Source: Phoebastria nigripes (Eukaryota > Chordata > Aves > Procellariiformes > Diomedeidae). Taken from it: a stretch of DNA of 64,000 nt. Positions 49,137 to 64,000 of this stretch are shown here, piece by piece; position 1 is the first letter of the stretch, and every line of letters starts with the position of its first letter. The notes below the pieces were generated by a model. That model saw only the letters and a program-made list of their open reading frames with translations, was not told the DNA's origin and did no database searches. The translations under genes were made by a program, and so were the position numbers. The stretch covers positions 1,228,372 through 1,292,371 of the forward strand of contig JAYKAV010000944.1 in the NCBI GenBank assembly GCA_035582835.1. Direction: 5' to 3'.

Positions 49137-52100
49137 ATTCTAGTGTTCCCACTCTTACTGAGGTCACCAGCCCAGTGGCAGGGTAGGACCCGTTAGGTTC
49201 TGCAGTGTTTCTGAGCAAGGTTGTGCTTCCTAAAAGAACAATACAAGGAGATGGCTCCCCCTTCCCCATCAAGGCCAGCGTCTCATGTATATGCAAAGTC
49301 CTAATTGGCTTCGCTAACTGAGGCCTCAGCCCAGCAGAATGAGTCACCTGTTGGTCTTAGTTGCAGAAACCAATGTGGGGGGACTTCATTCAGTCAAGAG
49401 GATCTTTGCTGGAACAGGGACTGTAGGAATTGTTGTGTTTGTGCTATCTGCACAGCCTGACAGTTATGACACCATGCTTCAAAACTGGAGATACACCCTA
49501 TCAGTACATACACTCACATTTACAGCCCCAGCTGACAGCTGTTCAGCAAACTCCTGTGCAGCTTCTAGCATATCATGAGAGACAGCCTGCTGGCTGATTT
49601 TGTGCAGGAGATGGGCGTAGCTATTCCAGGAAGAAAAGTCATCCTATCAACATACTTGCTCTTCTAAGTAGGAGGCCATGTAGAGAATAAAGTTAGTGGA
49701 GCTGCATGTCCGCAGCAAGGATCCCACTGTTAGACTCTGGGGTAAGGCTAACACTCAGATACTGTTAGATTCTACAACTGAAAACTAAAATAGTCTTAAA
49801 AAGGGAATTCACTTGATATCAGGTGTATTGAGCTGGGATAGGATGGCACTTTCTGTTGGAGACATTTCTTTTTAGGCTGTTTTGGAACATGACTGGTAAA
49901 TTTCTATACAGGACAAGAGTGCAAGACTGAATGCTTCATGGGTTATTAACCTAGGTTCAACATTTTTGGATCTCAACCCCAGGAACGTGTCCTGTGAGCT
50001 GACAAGCCTTCTGAAGAAAATTCAGTTCTACGTCTTCCCTTCCCATGTCCTCCAAAGCTATTTGTGCCGAGGTTTTGGAGCTGTGCTTCTTGCTTACAAA
50101 TTCTGCCTCTTCATTTTCCTTTCTGGGGAAATGATCTTCATTTGAAGCACCTGTGTAGGTATTTCACAACAACAACAGAGAAAGCAACTTCTACAAATCC
50201 TTTTCTTACCCCTAAATGCATCACTGTAAAGTGGGCTCTGGGGTGTCAGATGCCTTCAAAGTCGGTCCCGCATAGATAGCCATCTGTGTGCAAGGCCTCT
50301 GGACTGTCTTCCTTGTCTCAGGACACAGTTTGCATCATGCAATGCTGACCTCCTTTGCACTTTTGCACCGGTGTTTCTTCTTTCCACANGACTGGGAGGT
50401 GCACAGGTAGCTGGAGCAAAGGGCTCCCTTGGGGGTAAAATGAGGGCCCAGAAGGCCCCCCTGTTAGTGCCCACTGGCCTGGCATTGCACAAAGGAGGTC
50501 TGAGGATCTTGAGACAGCGGGATCCCTGCTNGTCCCTCTCTGACTGGTAGCCTAACAGGAAAGCCATGGAGTGAAGCCCGCNGTGAACCCTCCTGGAAAG
50601 GCTGCTAAGCCTCCCGTGAGTAGTGACTGCACACAGCAGCCAGCTCATAGTCATCTGGACCTCTGTACGCTAGTTCTGCCTGTTTTATCCAATGCTCTCC
50701 TTCACTCAGTCTCTCTATGCACTCCCTTGCCCGCCTCAGTGCTGAGTCTCCTCCTCTTTTGTTTCTCAGCCCATCACATGCTATTTGTTGCCCTCATCTG
50801 TTGTACTTCTCCTCCCCAGCCCACCTTTGCCTGGTTTACTTACAGCACATGTCCTGAACTGTCTGTTCTTGTTTGCAGACAGCCCACTGAAGGGCAATCC
50901 CATCTGTTGGGGCTGACACGCAGACACTCCCCAAATTGATNTGATAACACTGGATGGAGGCAGCGAGGACAACGTTGCATGTTTCTTGGGGGGTACTGGC
51001 AGAACGTCCTTCTAGAGAGGGGCCTTACTTGGCCAAAACTGCAGAAGCCCAGTAACATGACATGGTTCGATGCAGTCCAGGCACTCTGGATTTCCTAGAC
51101 AACTGGTAAAGCTGTATGTAGCAGGAAGTTTTTACTAAGCAACCAGGAAGGATTAGAGAGCCTGGAGCAGTTTGTGCAAAGTATTTGGACTTAAATCTGA
51201 TCCCATGTCACACTTTCTAAAACTCTTAGCAGCATTCTGGTGTGCTAGGTTTTTGCAGCNGAGGAAGCAGGGCTCGATATGGGGATCCCACTCCTAAATC
51301 CAAGTTCTCCTGCTGTTTGTGGCTGAGGGAGTAGGTGACTTCTGACAGCATAAGGTGCTGCCAGCAGGGGAAGCTTGTGTGTTGTTCCCCTTCTCAGGGG
51401 AATATTGTGACTATGGATCAGTAGGATGTCTTCTGAAGGACAAAGAGGACAAGCTGCTGGCAAACAGGACACTGTGTTTGATGGATCATTGATTTGATGG
51501 ACCGCAGCAAGTCCTAAACAGGGGATGCAGTCAGCAATGCCTGCTTTCAGACAGAAGTTNATTGAATCCTCCTTTCCCTGAGGCAATCCTCACAAGTCTT
51601 CTCATTTCCAGCAGCAGCTGTACAAAGAGCTTCCACAGCTCCAGAGCCTTCTCCTCCTTTCTTCTGCTAAGCTGTACTTCTAGCAAACAACATTACTACT
51701 TTTTTTTTCCCCTTATTCCAAGCACTTCTATCTTCCACAACCATAAATGACATTAACTCGCCAAGCAATCTTGAAGAACAAAGGCTTTGAGATAAGATTA
51801 GCTTGCCACAGAGATCTTTATAAGACTTTTTTTTCCCCTTCCCTCCTGCTTATGAATTTCACCCCTTGGCAGGCAGGTTGGGGATTGTTATGTAACAGCT
51901 TAGCTACATATAATTAGAGGGCACAAAATTATATATGAAGCAGGCATATTATCCAGTGNGGATACTACAAGCTTACCCGAGTTTGAAAAGCATATGGGTG
52001 TGTTTGTGGAGAAGAAAAACATTAATGACGAGTGACTGTAAATATACTGAATGTGAAGATACCGTGTCTGGTTCAGGAAGTCCTTCAGCTGTAGATCACA

Positions 52101-52387
52101 GAGGTCTGTGAGAGTATTGTGGGGAAAGAGCTGCTGTTAGAGANAAAAAAAAAAAAAAACTGGACTAGGATGGTCTTGGCTTGATTTGCTATGGTTGCTT
52201 TTATGTTCTTAGTTCAGTTCACTGAGTGATGAGCAATACCAGCCTAACCACAGCAAGGAGCAGATGAGGACCTCACAAAGCTTTGCAAACGAACCACACT
52301 CTATGAAAATGCTGGTTTTCAAGGCCATTTATTATAAGCAGAACATTGAGGCATAAGGAAGCTAAGTGCAGTAATTACATTTGTTAA
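49137..52387. other. Intergenic DNA, nothing recognised
   Basis: About 3.2 kb without a recognised gene or repeat. Isolated Ns and an A run near 52145-52159 are present. The last five bases (52383-52387, GTTAA) are the left target-site duplication of the LTR. Confidence 0.5.
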
Positions 52388-52984
52388 TGTCCTGGTTTCG
52401 GCTGGGATAGAGTTAATTTTCTTCCTAGCAGCTGGTATAGTGCTGTGTTTTGGATTTGTGCTGGAAACAGTGTTGATAACACAGCGATGTTTGCGTTATT
52501 GCTGAGCAGTGCTTACACAGAGTCAAGGCCTTTTCTACTTCTCACCCCACCCCACCAGTGAGGAGGCTGGGGGTGCACAAGAAGTTGGGAGGGGACACAG
52601 CNGGGACAGCTGACCCCAANTGACCAAAGGGATATNCCANACCATATGACGTCATGCTCAGCATATAAAGCTGGGGGAAGAAGAAGGAAGGGGGGGACGT
52701 TCAGAGCGATGGTGTTTGTCTTCCCAAGTCACCATTACANGTGATGNAGCCCTGCTTTCCTGGAGATGGCTGAACACCTGCNTGCCCGTGGGAAGCAGTG
52801 AATGAATTCCTTGCTTTGCTTTGCTTGCGTGCGCGGTTTTTGCTTTCCCTATTAAACTGTCTTTATCTCAACCCATGAGTTTTCTCACTTTTACTCTTCC
52901 GATTCTCTCCCCCATCCCACTGTGGAGGGGAGTGAGCAAGCNGCTGTGTGGGGTTTAGTTGCTGGCTGGGGTTAAACCACGACA
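52388..52984 (+). mobile_element. Solo LTR of an endogenous retrovirus (ERVL-like), 597 bp
   Basis: It starts TGTCCTGGTTT and ends AAACCACGACA, an 11 bp terminal inverted repeat with one mismatch and canonical TG...CA ends. It is flanked by the perfect 5 bp duplication GTTAA (52383-52387 and 52985-52989). Five bases is the ERVL class size, against 4 for ERV1 and 6 for ERVK. Inside are a TATA box (TATAAAG, 52664), a CRE (TGACGTCA, 52647) 17 nt upstream of it, and a polyadenylation signal (ATTAAA, 52851). No internal retroviral coding sequence remains, so it arose by LTR-LTR recombination. Eight Ns lie inside it. Confidence 0.93.
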
Positions 52985-54109
52985 GTTAAGTATGGGTCCT
53001 TTCTGTTGGCTGGACCCACTTGATTGTTATTCATACAATGGAGTCATTTTTGTGTGGTGTTGAGCTTATCAGTTTCTGTTTTAAAAATGATTAGTGCTTG
53101 AGTCATGTTTACCCTCCCTCTCAGCAGTACTTACTTTCTGTGTTTGAAGGTGCTCCTGAAGGCAAAGCAACCTCCTCCTTTGACCTGGATTTCACATTTA
53201 AACATATCTTTTTGAAACATTACCTATCTTTTCTGAAGTCTCTTGTATTTCACGGTGTTTTGCAGATTATAGTCTTTCCATCTTGCCTAATTTCTGCCCA
53301 TAAACAGGTCTTAAACTGTTCACAGTGGGGAAGAGGGGAGATAAAACACTTCCAGCTTTTGCTTTTTCGTCTTCCTCCATGTAGAAAGGCAAATGTCTAA
53401 TACTTTATTTATTCCTGAAGTCTTGCCATCAGTGTTCTGCCATTAATTACCACAGAAGATAGTTACCATGGTCTTAGAGGACTTCCCTTTCTATCTTCTT
53501 CATGATGGAGCTCCTGATTTTTTTTTTTTTTTGAATACTCAAAAGGCTTTCTGGCATTTTCACTCTGATAAATGAACCTGCTCTTGAACCTCTGTATGAA
53601 TTCCTTCTTGGAGGTAGAAGAATTTTCCATCTGTATGCTGATCATCGAACAGTCTTATTCCCAAGTATACAAACCCTGCAGAACTCACCGATTTCCCACA
53701 CCCTCCTCAACAGTTGTTTAATCGAAAGGTTTTCTTTGGCAAAATACGCAGGTTGCTGGTCCTTCCTCTCACCCAGAGGGATCATCAACAGGAGCGCTCA
53801 TCCTGCTCAAGGAATTGAGCAACAGGTCTCCNAATCCCCAAGAGAAGTTTCTTCACAGTATCTTGAATTAGTCCTACCCTTTTCACAGCCAGATAGGCTT
53901 TGCGACATTCTTAGCTTGCAGCCCAATACGGAGGATGCTTTGCAGTTAGAAATACTATTTTCGGTGGCATTTGCAAAGGGGCCACCATGGCTCCCCTGGC
54001 CTCAGACCTTCGTNCTGGTGTACGTCCTGAATTTCTCTTTGCAAACCTGGCCTCAGCCAGCGCCAAGTTGTCATACCGTGGCTTGGCCAGTGACTGCTGA
54101 CCTCACGTC
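52985..54109. other. Intergenic DNA between the LTR and the TDH CpG island
   Basis: Begins with the right GTTAA duplication. No gene recognised. GC content rises from about 53950. Confidence 0.5.
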
Positions 54110-54251
54110 TTGGGGGACCTCGTGTGTTTGCGCGTCCCCGTTGCCCCTTGGTGCCACCGAGGCCAAGGAGGCTCCATCCCTTGTGCCCTGCTGGGCCCAG
54201 ACCTGCGGGAGGGCCGCCCCCCTCACCAGAAGCGACGCGCCTCACAGGGCA

Positions 54252-54259
54252 TGACATCA
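54252..54259 (+). promoter_or_regulatory. CRE-like site 1 (TGACATCA)
   Basis: One mismatch from the CREB/ATF palindrome TGACGTCA, at the 5' shoulder of the CpG island. Confidence 0.4.
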
Positions 54260-54278
54260 CGCCTGCGTGGCGTCGCTC

Positions 54279-54286
54279 TGACGTCA
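54279..54286 (+). promoter_or_regulatory. CRE site 2 (perfect TGACGTCA)
   Basis: Full palindromic CREB/ATF site, 8 bp before the C21 tract. Confidence 0.6.
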
Positions 54287-54294
54287 CATCACTT

Positions 54295-54315
54295 CCCCCC
54301 CCCCCCCCCCCCCCC
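54295..54315. repeat. C21 homopolymer in the CpG island
   Basis: Twenty-one consecutive C bases between two CRE motifs, followed by TCCTCCCC. The minus strand is G-rich and capable of quadruplex formation. Length is approximate in draft assemblies. Confidence 0.9.
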
Positions 54316-54332
54316 TCCTCCCCGGCAGGCGG

Positions 54333-54340
54333 TGACGTCT
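54333..54340 (+). promoter_or_regulatory. CRE site 3 (TGACGTCT)
   Basis: Intact half-site TGACG with one palindrome mismatch, downstream of the C tract. Confidence 0.4.
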
Positions 54341-54800
54341 GGCTTCAGCCCCGCCTCCCCCACCGCCCCTGGGCCTCTGGGGGCGCGGCGCCGGGCGAGC
54401 GGCACCCGGAGCCGGCGGCGGGGAGAGGAGGCGGCGGCGGCGGCGGCGGGAGCTCGGCGGGGTCCGCGGGTGAGCGCGGGGCCGGGCCGCTCCACAGCCC
54501 GTGACCGAATGAATGAGGTGGGGGAGGGGGGCGGGCGCTGCTCCCCAACGGCCGTAACGGCCGCTCGCCTGAGGGGCGGCGGGCGCCGCTTCCCGCCCTG
54601 CATCGCCTCATCTCTGCGGGGGGGCGGGCCGGGTCCTGCCGCGCCCCGCCGCGCCCCGAGGCCGGCCCCGGGAGCCGGCTTCCCCCCCCCCCGCCACCCC
54701 TCCGTTTCCTCCTGGGGCAACGGCGTGAGGTGCCGCTGCCCGTTTGGGGCCGGGGATGGGAGCGGTGCGTTGGTCTTCAAGCCCTTTCTTGGCCCTTTTG

Positions 54801-56490
54801 CTTCTCACCAGAGACCTGGCGTGNGGTTACAGGTTTTCTTCATGCGCGTAACTCGCACCAGCCTCTTCGCTTCATCTGTGGAGGCCCGGTGTAAAGTAAT
54901 CTTTCCTTATCCGCTCCAGGAGCGTCACGCTGTTCCATAGCTGGTATAATCTGACTTCTTTTTTTTTTTTTTTTTTTTGTTGGTTGCTGACGTCAGATTT
55001 CTAGTCGGTCCCTTGGTGTTTCAGGCTGACGTCGTTTCTTGGCGAGCTTTGCGAGGGCTACGGCATCGTCCCGCGGTCGTGCGTCACCTCTGAAAAACGA
55101 GCCGCGGAGGTTGCGCGTGTGTGTCAAGGTCATTTTAACTGAGGTTAGCCAACAGCTGCCTGCCAGAGAGAACGTCACAAGCCCGGCCACCCCTCTGCCC
55201 TGCCCTGGCACATCCACCATGCCAGGGGACACAGGGAAGGACGCAGGGTCCCCTTACCCCTGTTCGGGGCTCTCTGAACCAGAGGAAATGCTAATAGGGG
55301 ATGTTTGATGGCTTTGGTCTTTCTGTCTATCCAGGCAGAATTAAGTGTTGGTTGAGCTGAGAGTATCCCCTAGTTGTTGCAGCTTGAGCGCTCCCAAATG
55401 CGGTGAGCCGATGGACTTTCCAGTTGGCAGCGCTTGGGCACCAGGGAGTAAGGCTTTCCTGTGGGAGAGGCAGGGTGGCATGTGCTTCGTCTTCTGGATG
55501 CCCAAGGCAGGCAGTATCTTTCCACTCGAGCTTTTCTTGATACAGTTGGAAAAAGTAGAGGAGCTTTCCAATGCATAAGCCCTTCCTCAGGTCTGAAGCA
55601 GAAACTGTGTGTTTTGGAGACAAGTGTGAGTTGGGAATGATAACTTGGAGTTTAGCGCATTGGTGTGGAGCATATACCCGAGGATGTTGGCCGTTTTGAA
55701 AGTACTGGTGGTTGGGAATCCACGAGATCCTGTGCCCTAGAGAGTATCTTAACTTTCTTTGAAAGAAGCAAGTTTTGGACTTCTTTGGTTAGCTCCGTGG
55801 AGGAGCATCCCGTGGCATCTCAGCGGCTGCGCAGCCCCCAGAAATGCTGTGGGAGATTTGGGGTTTGGTTCTCACCTCTCCTCTCTCTTTCTCATTTTCT
55901 TTGAAGCTTACTGTTGTGGGATTTTCCAGACCAAACCCTGGAGTTTCTTATCTTTCTTATCACTATAATGTTCTATTAATAACTAATACATAAGAAACTA
56001 TTAGCTTCTATAAACATGTTTTTGTCTTTTATATGAGCAACAGGTGCTTGCTGCTTATGTAACACTTCAGAAATCTTGCAAAGGAACCGCAGCTGGCAGT
56101 TAACTTGCTAAATGTCATTTTATGAACCTGTTTCTTTTTTGCCCTCTTTTCCCTCTCCCTGTGCTTTAATCTTCTTACAAAACTCAGAAATTTCCTGCTA
56201 TCCAAGGGAGATTATCGCTTTGCATTGGAACATGCGTTTGCTTTATACTAATCCTTTGCACTGCAACCAATTAGTTTTAAAACCTGTCCTTCAGAGATGA
56301 CCCTAGGTTGTACGGTTCTGTTAGTTAAAGGAGCTGGTTGCATAGCTTCAGTCCTCTGCCTATCACAAAGTTACAGACATTTCAAAATCAAGCAAATGTG
56401 AACGAAGTGATATCCCTGGCTGCTGCTGCCGCTCTCACGCGCACACTTTTTTTTTTTTTTAAGGTGTGGGACAACTCCTACTTTCTGTCA
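54801..56490 (+). other. TDH: Candidate TDH 5' intron DNA between two putative promoters
   Basis: Contains a T homopolymer ending near 54978 and two more CRE motifs, TGACGTCA at 54988-54995 and TGACGTCG at 55027-55034. No coding exon recognised. Confidence 0.45.
54988..55034 (+). promoter_or_regulatory. Two CRE motifs 39 bp apart
   Basis: Perfect TGACGTCA (54988-54995) and TGACGTCG (55027-55034). With the three sites in the CpG island they make five TGACRTCN elements within 783 bp. Confidence 0.5.
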
Positions 56491-56496
56491 GGTTTT

Positions 56497-56575
56497 GATT
56501 GGCTNTCAAAAGAGGCAGTGTCCTATAAATTGCCATCTCCACTTTGCTTCTGCTCTATCACCGGCTGAGGGACAG
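56497..56575 (+). promoter_or_regulatory. TDH: Candidate CCAAT/TATA promoter with short first exon (TDH)
   Basis: An inverted CCAAT box GATTGGCT (56497-56504) is followed by a TATA box TATAAAT (56524-56530). A start about 30 nt later would give an exon of some 20 nt from about 56553, ending at 56575 with the strong donor GACAG|GTGAGT. This exon could splice to the acceptor at 59924 (TTGTTCTCACAG) just before the TDH start. All three signals fit in spacing and order. Transcription is not shown by sequence alone. Confidence 0.55.
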
Positions 56576-57814
56576 GTGAGTACAGAAGAGGGAAAATTCC
56601 AGTGTGTATTGCTTAATCCTTGAAATTAGCGTTGGTTGTTAATTTAAATTAGTGGGGTGGGGGAAATAACTTCCATGTTTCAGGATAAAGCTTCCTTGTT
56701 TTTTCTTAATCTAGAAAACAAAAGGGTTAGTTTCCAGTATCAGTTTGGGTCAGTGAGTAAAACCAGTGACTGAAAAAACTAGTCAGAAGGTAATATACGG
56801 TGGGGGGTTGGAATATGTATTTGTACATATTTTTTTCTCCAGTTCCTAACGATACAGAAGTATTCCTCTTTGGGATAGTAAGAAAGAAAAACCTATCAAA
56901 AAATTAAGTTTTTTACATCAGTTAAATTAAGACTTTTTATGTTCAGAGCTGTTAATAACTTCTTGAAGTTTTTTAAAATGGGAAACTCCGATCTAGCAGA
57001 ATGGGCTTTTCTGTCCAAGTTGCTCTTGCAAGGTAGTCACTTTGTGTTGGGGCTACCTTTATCTCATGGTTGGTTTGGGGAAGTGTTTTTAAGGGGTGCT
57101 ATTAATTTCTTTATATATCTGTGCACTTGATGGCAGCTTTTAGAATTTAATAGCTAGTTACACCATTTTTTTCCCCCTTCGTATTTGAAATAGAAATACA
57201 TGCATGTCTTAGGTGGGATTTTGGCATACAGCTGTGCTGCTTGGTGAGCCAGGGTTTTTTCAGTGCCTGATATAAAATGTGTTTACTGTTCTTTTGAGTC
57301 AGCCTAGACTTGCAGGTAAATTCTCATCTTAAGCCTGTGTGGTTTCACTCCAGGTGCTTTTGGAGAAACCAGTCCAGTAGGTGGGAAACCAATTTGATCC
57401 TAGCGTGGCATTTTTAGTAGCAACTAACTTTAGTTTGTACTTTGTTTATAAAGCTCAAAATGCCTTTTCAGGTACTTTAAGGGGAGATTTTCTGCAACAG
57501 AGACCAGTGAGTCTCTCTTAGTGCTGTAAGAGTTGTTTATTATCCCATTCTGAAACAAGAAGGGATATCATGGCTCTTTAAAGGGCTGACACTGCCCTTT
57601 AATGCTCTTATGTTGGCTTCCTAGGGAGAAATATGTCTTATGAGATTGAATTGTCTGGTTATGTCTGCCTGCTGCCTTCTTCCCCTGCACACCTAACTAT
57701 TTTTGCACCTTTTGGCTAATTTTGAGTAAGCTTGACAGGGACTGAGTCTCAAAAATAGCAAGAACATGTCTGTTTTGTGAAGGTGGGCTTGCAGGGGAGG
57801 GAAATCTCATTAGC
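56576..57814 (+). other. TDH: Candidate TDH 5' intron DNA, nothing recognised
   Basis: AT-rich DNA without recognised exon or repeat. Confidence 0.5.
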
Positions 57815-58220
57815 ATCAGAGAATGGTTAAGGTTGGAGGGGACCTCTGGAGGTCATCTGGTCCAACCTGCTCAAGCAGGGCCACCCAGACCCAGTTGCCC
57901 AGGACCATGTGAAGACGGCTCCAAGGATGGAGACTCCACCACCTGTGCCGGTGCTCAGTCAGCCTCACAGTAAAAAAGTGTTTCCTGATGTTCAGAGGTA
58001 ACCTCCTGCGTTTCGTTGTGTGCCCGTGGCCTCTGGTCCTGGCACTGGGCACCACTGAAGGGAGCCTGGCTCTGTCCTCTTTGCACCCTCCCTTCAGGTA
58101 TTTATAGACATTAATAAGATCCCCCCCCAGAGCCTTCCTTTCTCCAGGCTGAACAGTCCCAGCTCGCTCAGCCTTTCCTCATAGGAGAGGTGTTCCAGTC
58201 CCTTCCTCACCTTCATGGCC
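57815..58220 (-). repeat. CR1 LINE fragment
   Basis: The reverse complement of a CR1 3' region. Recognisable pieces are GGTTGGAGGGGACCTCTGG near its 3' end, CATCTGGTCCAACCTGC, GTGTTTCCTGATGTTCAGAGG, TAATAAGATCCCCCCC and CCAGGCTGAACAGTCCCAGC. It is about 400 bp, 5'-truncated, antisense to TDH, and a different subfamily from the 47-49 kb copies. Confidence 0.94.
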
Positions 58221-59924
58221 CATCAGCAATATAAGCTGAATCATACTAATCAATGCTAGAGAATCAAGATGGGAGAAAGATGTCACAACCTCGTAGATTG
58301 AGTCCTTGGGAAATGGGGCTGCTTCACTTTCAGTGCTCAAGGAATAGCTTGTTTGCTCTAGTTTTGTAGGTGGAGTTAGATGTAGGTATATAGGGTTGGT
58401 GTATAAGAAGGAATTGCAAGAGACTCGTGCAAAGCCTAGAGAAGATCGAGAGATTGCTTCTGTAGCGCCGTGACAGGAGAGAGACACCTTTAATAGATCA
58501 AGCCTATAATCAGGGAGACTGATCCCTCTAATGGGTTTGTGGCTGTGAGGTGCAGCAGAGGCTTGGCTAATTCATCAGGATACTAATTGACAGTGCTTCT
58601 CAAGGCAATAAACAAGTGAGCAAACAAGTCTAAGGGGGGGGAAAGAGGCATTCAGAATAAGTCTCTTTGATCAGTTTTAATGTGCAAAATAATGCACTTT
58701 TTTTTTGGGGGGGGGGNGGGGGTGGGTGTATCTTAAGTATGTGATGGGTAGTTTAGCAAGGCTTCTGTATTTAAATAGCAGGACTCCCTAAAGTATCAGA
58801 AAATTCTCAGCCTTGTGTGTTTGCTGTAAGTGAAATGTACACCCACACTAATTACTTGTTTGCTTTTCTATGCATACTGGAATTGGTAGTGCTGGAATTC
58901 ATCTGCGGCAATTAGCTGCCATAATTTCTTGTTGTGGCCTTCCTTCACCCTGACTCTCTTTTTTTATAATATATGCAACAAGAACACATATGAGAAAGGA
59001 ATTCACAGGGTAATCTCAAGGAAGCTAGTTTTAAAGATGTTTTCATTTGGGAATTTACTCATTCTTTCACTTTGGGAAAGAGAGTTAAAAGTTGTTTGAA
59101 GGGGAATAAGGAAGAATTTAAGTGACTGCAGCTTAAGAATTGTATTTGAAAGAAGTAAACTGGAACCTCAGAAAAGGCCATTTGTGGATGCATGTGTGGT
59201 TTATTTGGGGTACATTCTCCTCCATTTCCTTCCCCGATGTGAAAGATTTGGAGAGAAAGAAAACCAAACTTGCATTTAGCTTAGGGTAACTTAGGGGTAT
59301 TTTTGCAATGTGTTATTATGAGCGAATCATGTCTTTTGTTTTTGTGAAGTAATTAGGACATTTTCATGAGTCTGGGTAAATACTGCTTCTCCTTTGTTCA
59401 TTTCCCGGGTACTGTCCATCATGCTTATTTGAACAAAGCAGTTCTCTTTAAAGAGATTTACTGCTGCCTCTGTTGGCTGAGCTGCATCTTGCTGATGCAA
59501 TACTAAGAAGGTTTGCTTATTCATGGCAGTCTACAAAACTTTCACTCAAAAGTACCTACAGTGAAGCTGTGTAATCATAGCAGCTGAACTTGTTGAATTC
59601 TGTATTTGTCTTTTGTGCTTGAAATCATGGTTTCTAGTGACTGTTAAAAAGGCTTAAACTTGAACTATATTCTCACTGTTCATTATACTGGACTCTGTGC
59701 TGGGGCTGTGGATATTTTCTTGAGCTCACTCTGGTGAATACATTACCTCTATTCATGTTACTTCACAGGCTGCTTCTAGTAGACGTGGCTCTCAGTTGGC
59801 ACGTCAGCTAGGACTTGGATTGCATCAAACTTCTCTGAAACCCTTCAGAGTTTTCTAAGGGAGTGTTTAAAATGTTTAATATGGTTGAGTCATTTGTGAC
59901 TGATCTTTTCTCTTGTTCTCACAG
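58221..59924 (+). other. TDH: Candidate TDH 5' intron DNA
   Basis: Contains a T/G homopolymer stretch at about 58699-58722. Nothing else recognised up to the acceptor CTTGTTCTCACAG at 59912-59924. Confidence 0.5.
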
Positions 59925-59942
59925 CGTATTTGAAGGAGGAAG

Positions 59943-64000
<4,058 letters not shown>

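Larger units (their letters stand above)
54110..54800 (+). promoter_or_regulatory. TDH: CpG island, candidate upstream TDH promoter
   Basis: Dense CpG, a GGC trinucleotide run (54430-54449) and GC-rich motifs mark a TATA-less promoter 5.2-5.8 kb upstream of the TDH start codon. It carries CRE motifs at 54252, 54279 and 54333. A splice donor, CCGCGG|GTGAGC, ends a candidate noncoding exon at 54469. Assignment to TDH is inferred because it is the nearest gene downstream on the same strand; a divergent noncoding transcript is also possible. Long open frames on both strands here are products of GC content. Confidence 0.6.

Noticed and set aside
54110..54940. 276-codon plus-strand open frame, with a 163-codon minus-strand frame (54289-54780) in the same place
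   Set aside because: Both are open because the CpG island lacks AT-rich stop codons. The predicted peptides are Pro/Arg/Gly/Ala-rich low complexity, without a domain, and overlap on opposite strands.

Overview
This is eukaryotic nuclear DNA, almost certainly from a bird. It contains split genes with GT-AG introns, CR1 LINE fragments ending in the typical ATTCTATG-type tail, and an avian-style ERVL solo LTR. The two genes and their orientation match the conserved block XKR6 - MTMR9 - TDH - FAM167A - BLK (human 8p23.1). The assembly is draft quality, with two N gaps (5672-5946 and 46471-46500) and many isolated Ns.

Layout. 1-5671 is intergenic with two CR1 3' ends in direct orientation. 5947-6763 is the CpG-rich MTMR9 promoter and 5' UTR region (NF-Y, EGR1/Sp1, CACGTG E-box and ETS sites). 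6764-28906 is the complete MTMR9 coding region: ten coding exons, all GT-AG, which sum to 1653 nt, or 550 residues plus stop. About 3.8 kb of probable 3' UTR follows, with a candidate ATTAAA signal at 32705. 32731-54109 is intergenic and holds an MIR-like SINE, a degenerate CR1, a 1.1 kb CR1 with reverse transcriptase coding remnants, a further CR1 3' end, and a 597 bp solo LTR with a perfect 5 bp target-site duplication. 54110-54800 is a CpG island with a cluster of CRE motifs and a candidate noncoding first exon. About 2 kb further on is a compact CCAAT/TATA promoter with its own candidate first exon. 59943-63209 holds the first five coding exons of TDH (207 residues); the rest of TDH lies beyond the right edge.

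Function. MTMR9 is a catalytically dead myotubularin that binds and regulates active myotubularins (MTMR6/7/8) acting on PI3P and PI(3,5)P2. TDH is the mitochondrial L-threonine 3-dehydrogenase. It is a pseudogene in humans, but here the visible half is intact. The two genes are neighbours by synteny; there is no sign that they share a pathway.

I found no convincing undescribed gene system. The observations most worth a second look are the paired candidate TDH promoters with their CRE cluster, a weak MTMR9 exon 8 donor with a better decoy 4 nt downstream that would cause an immediate stop, and the LTR that carries a CRE and TATA box upstream of TDH.
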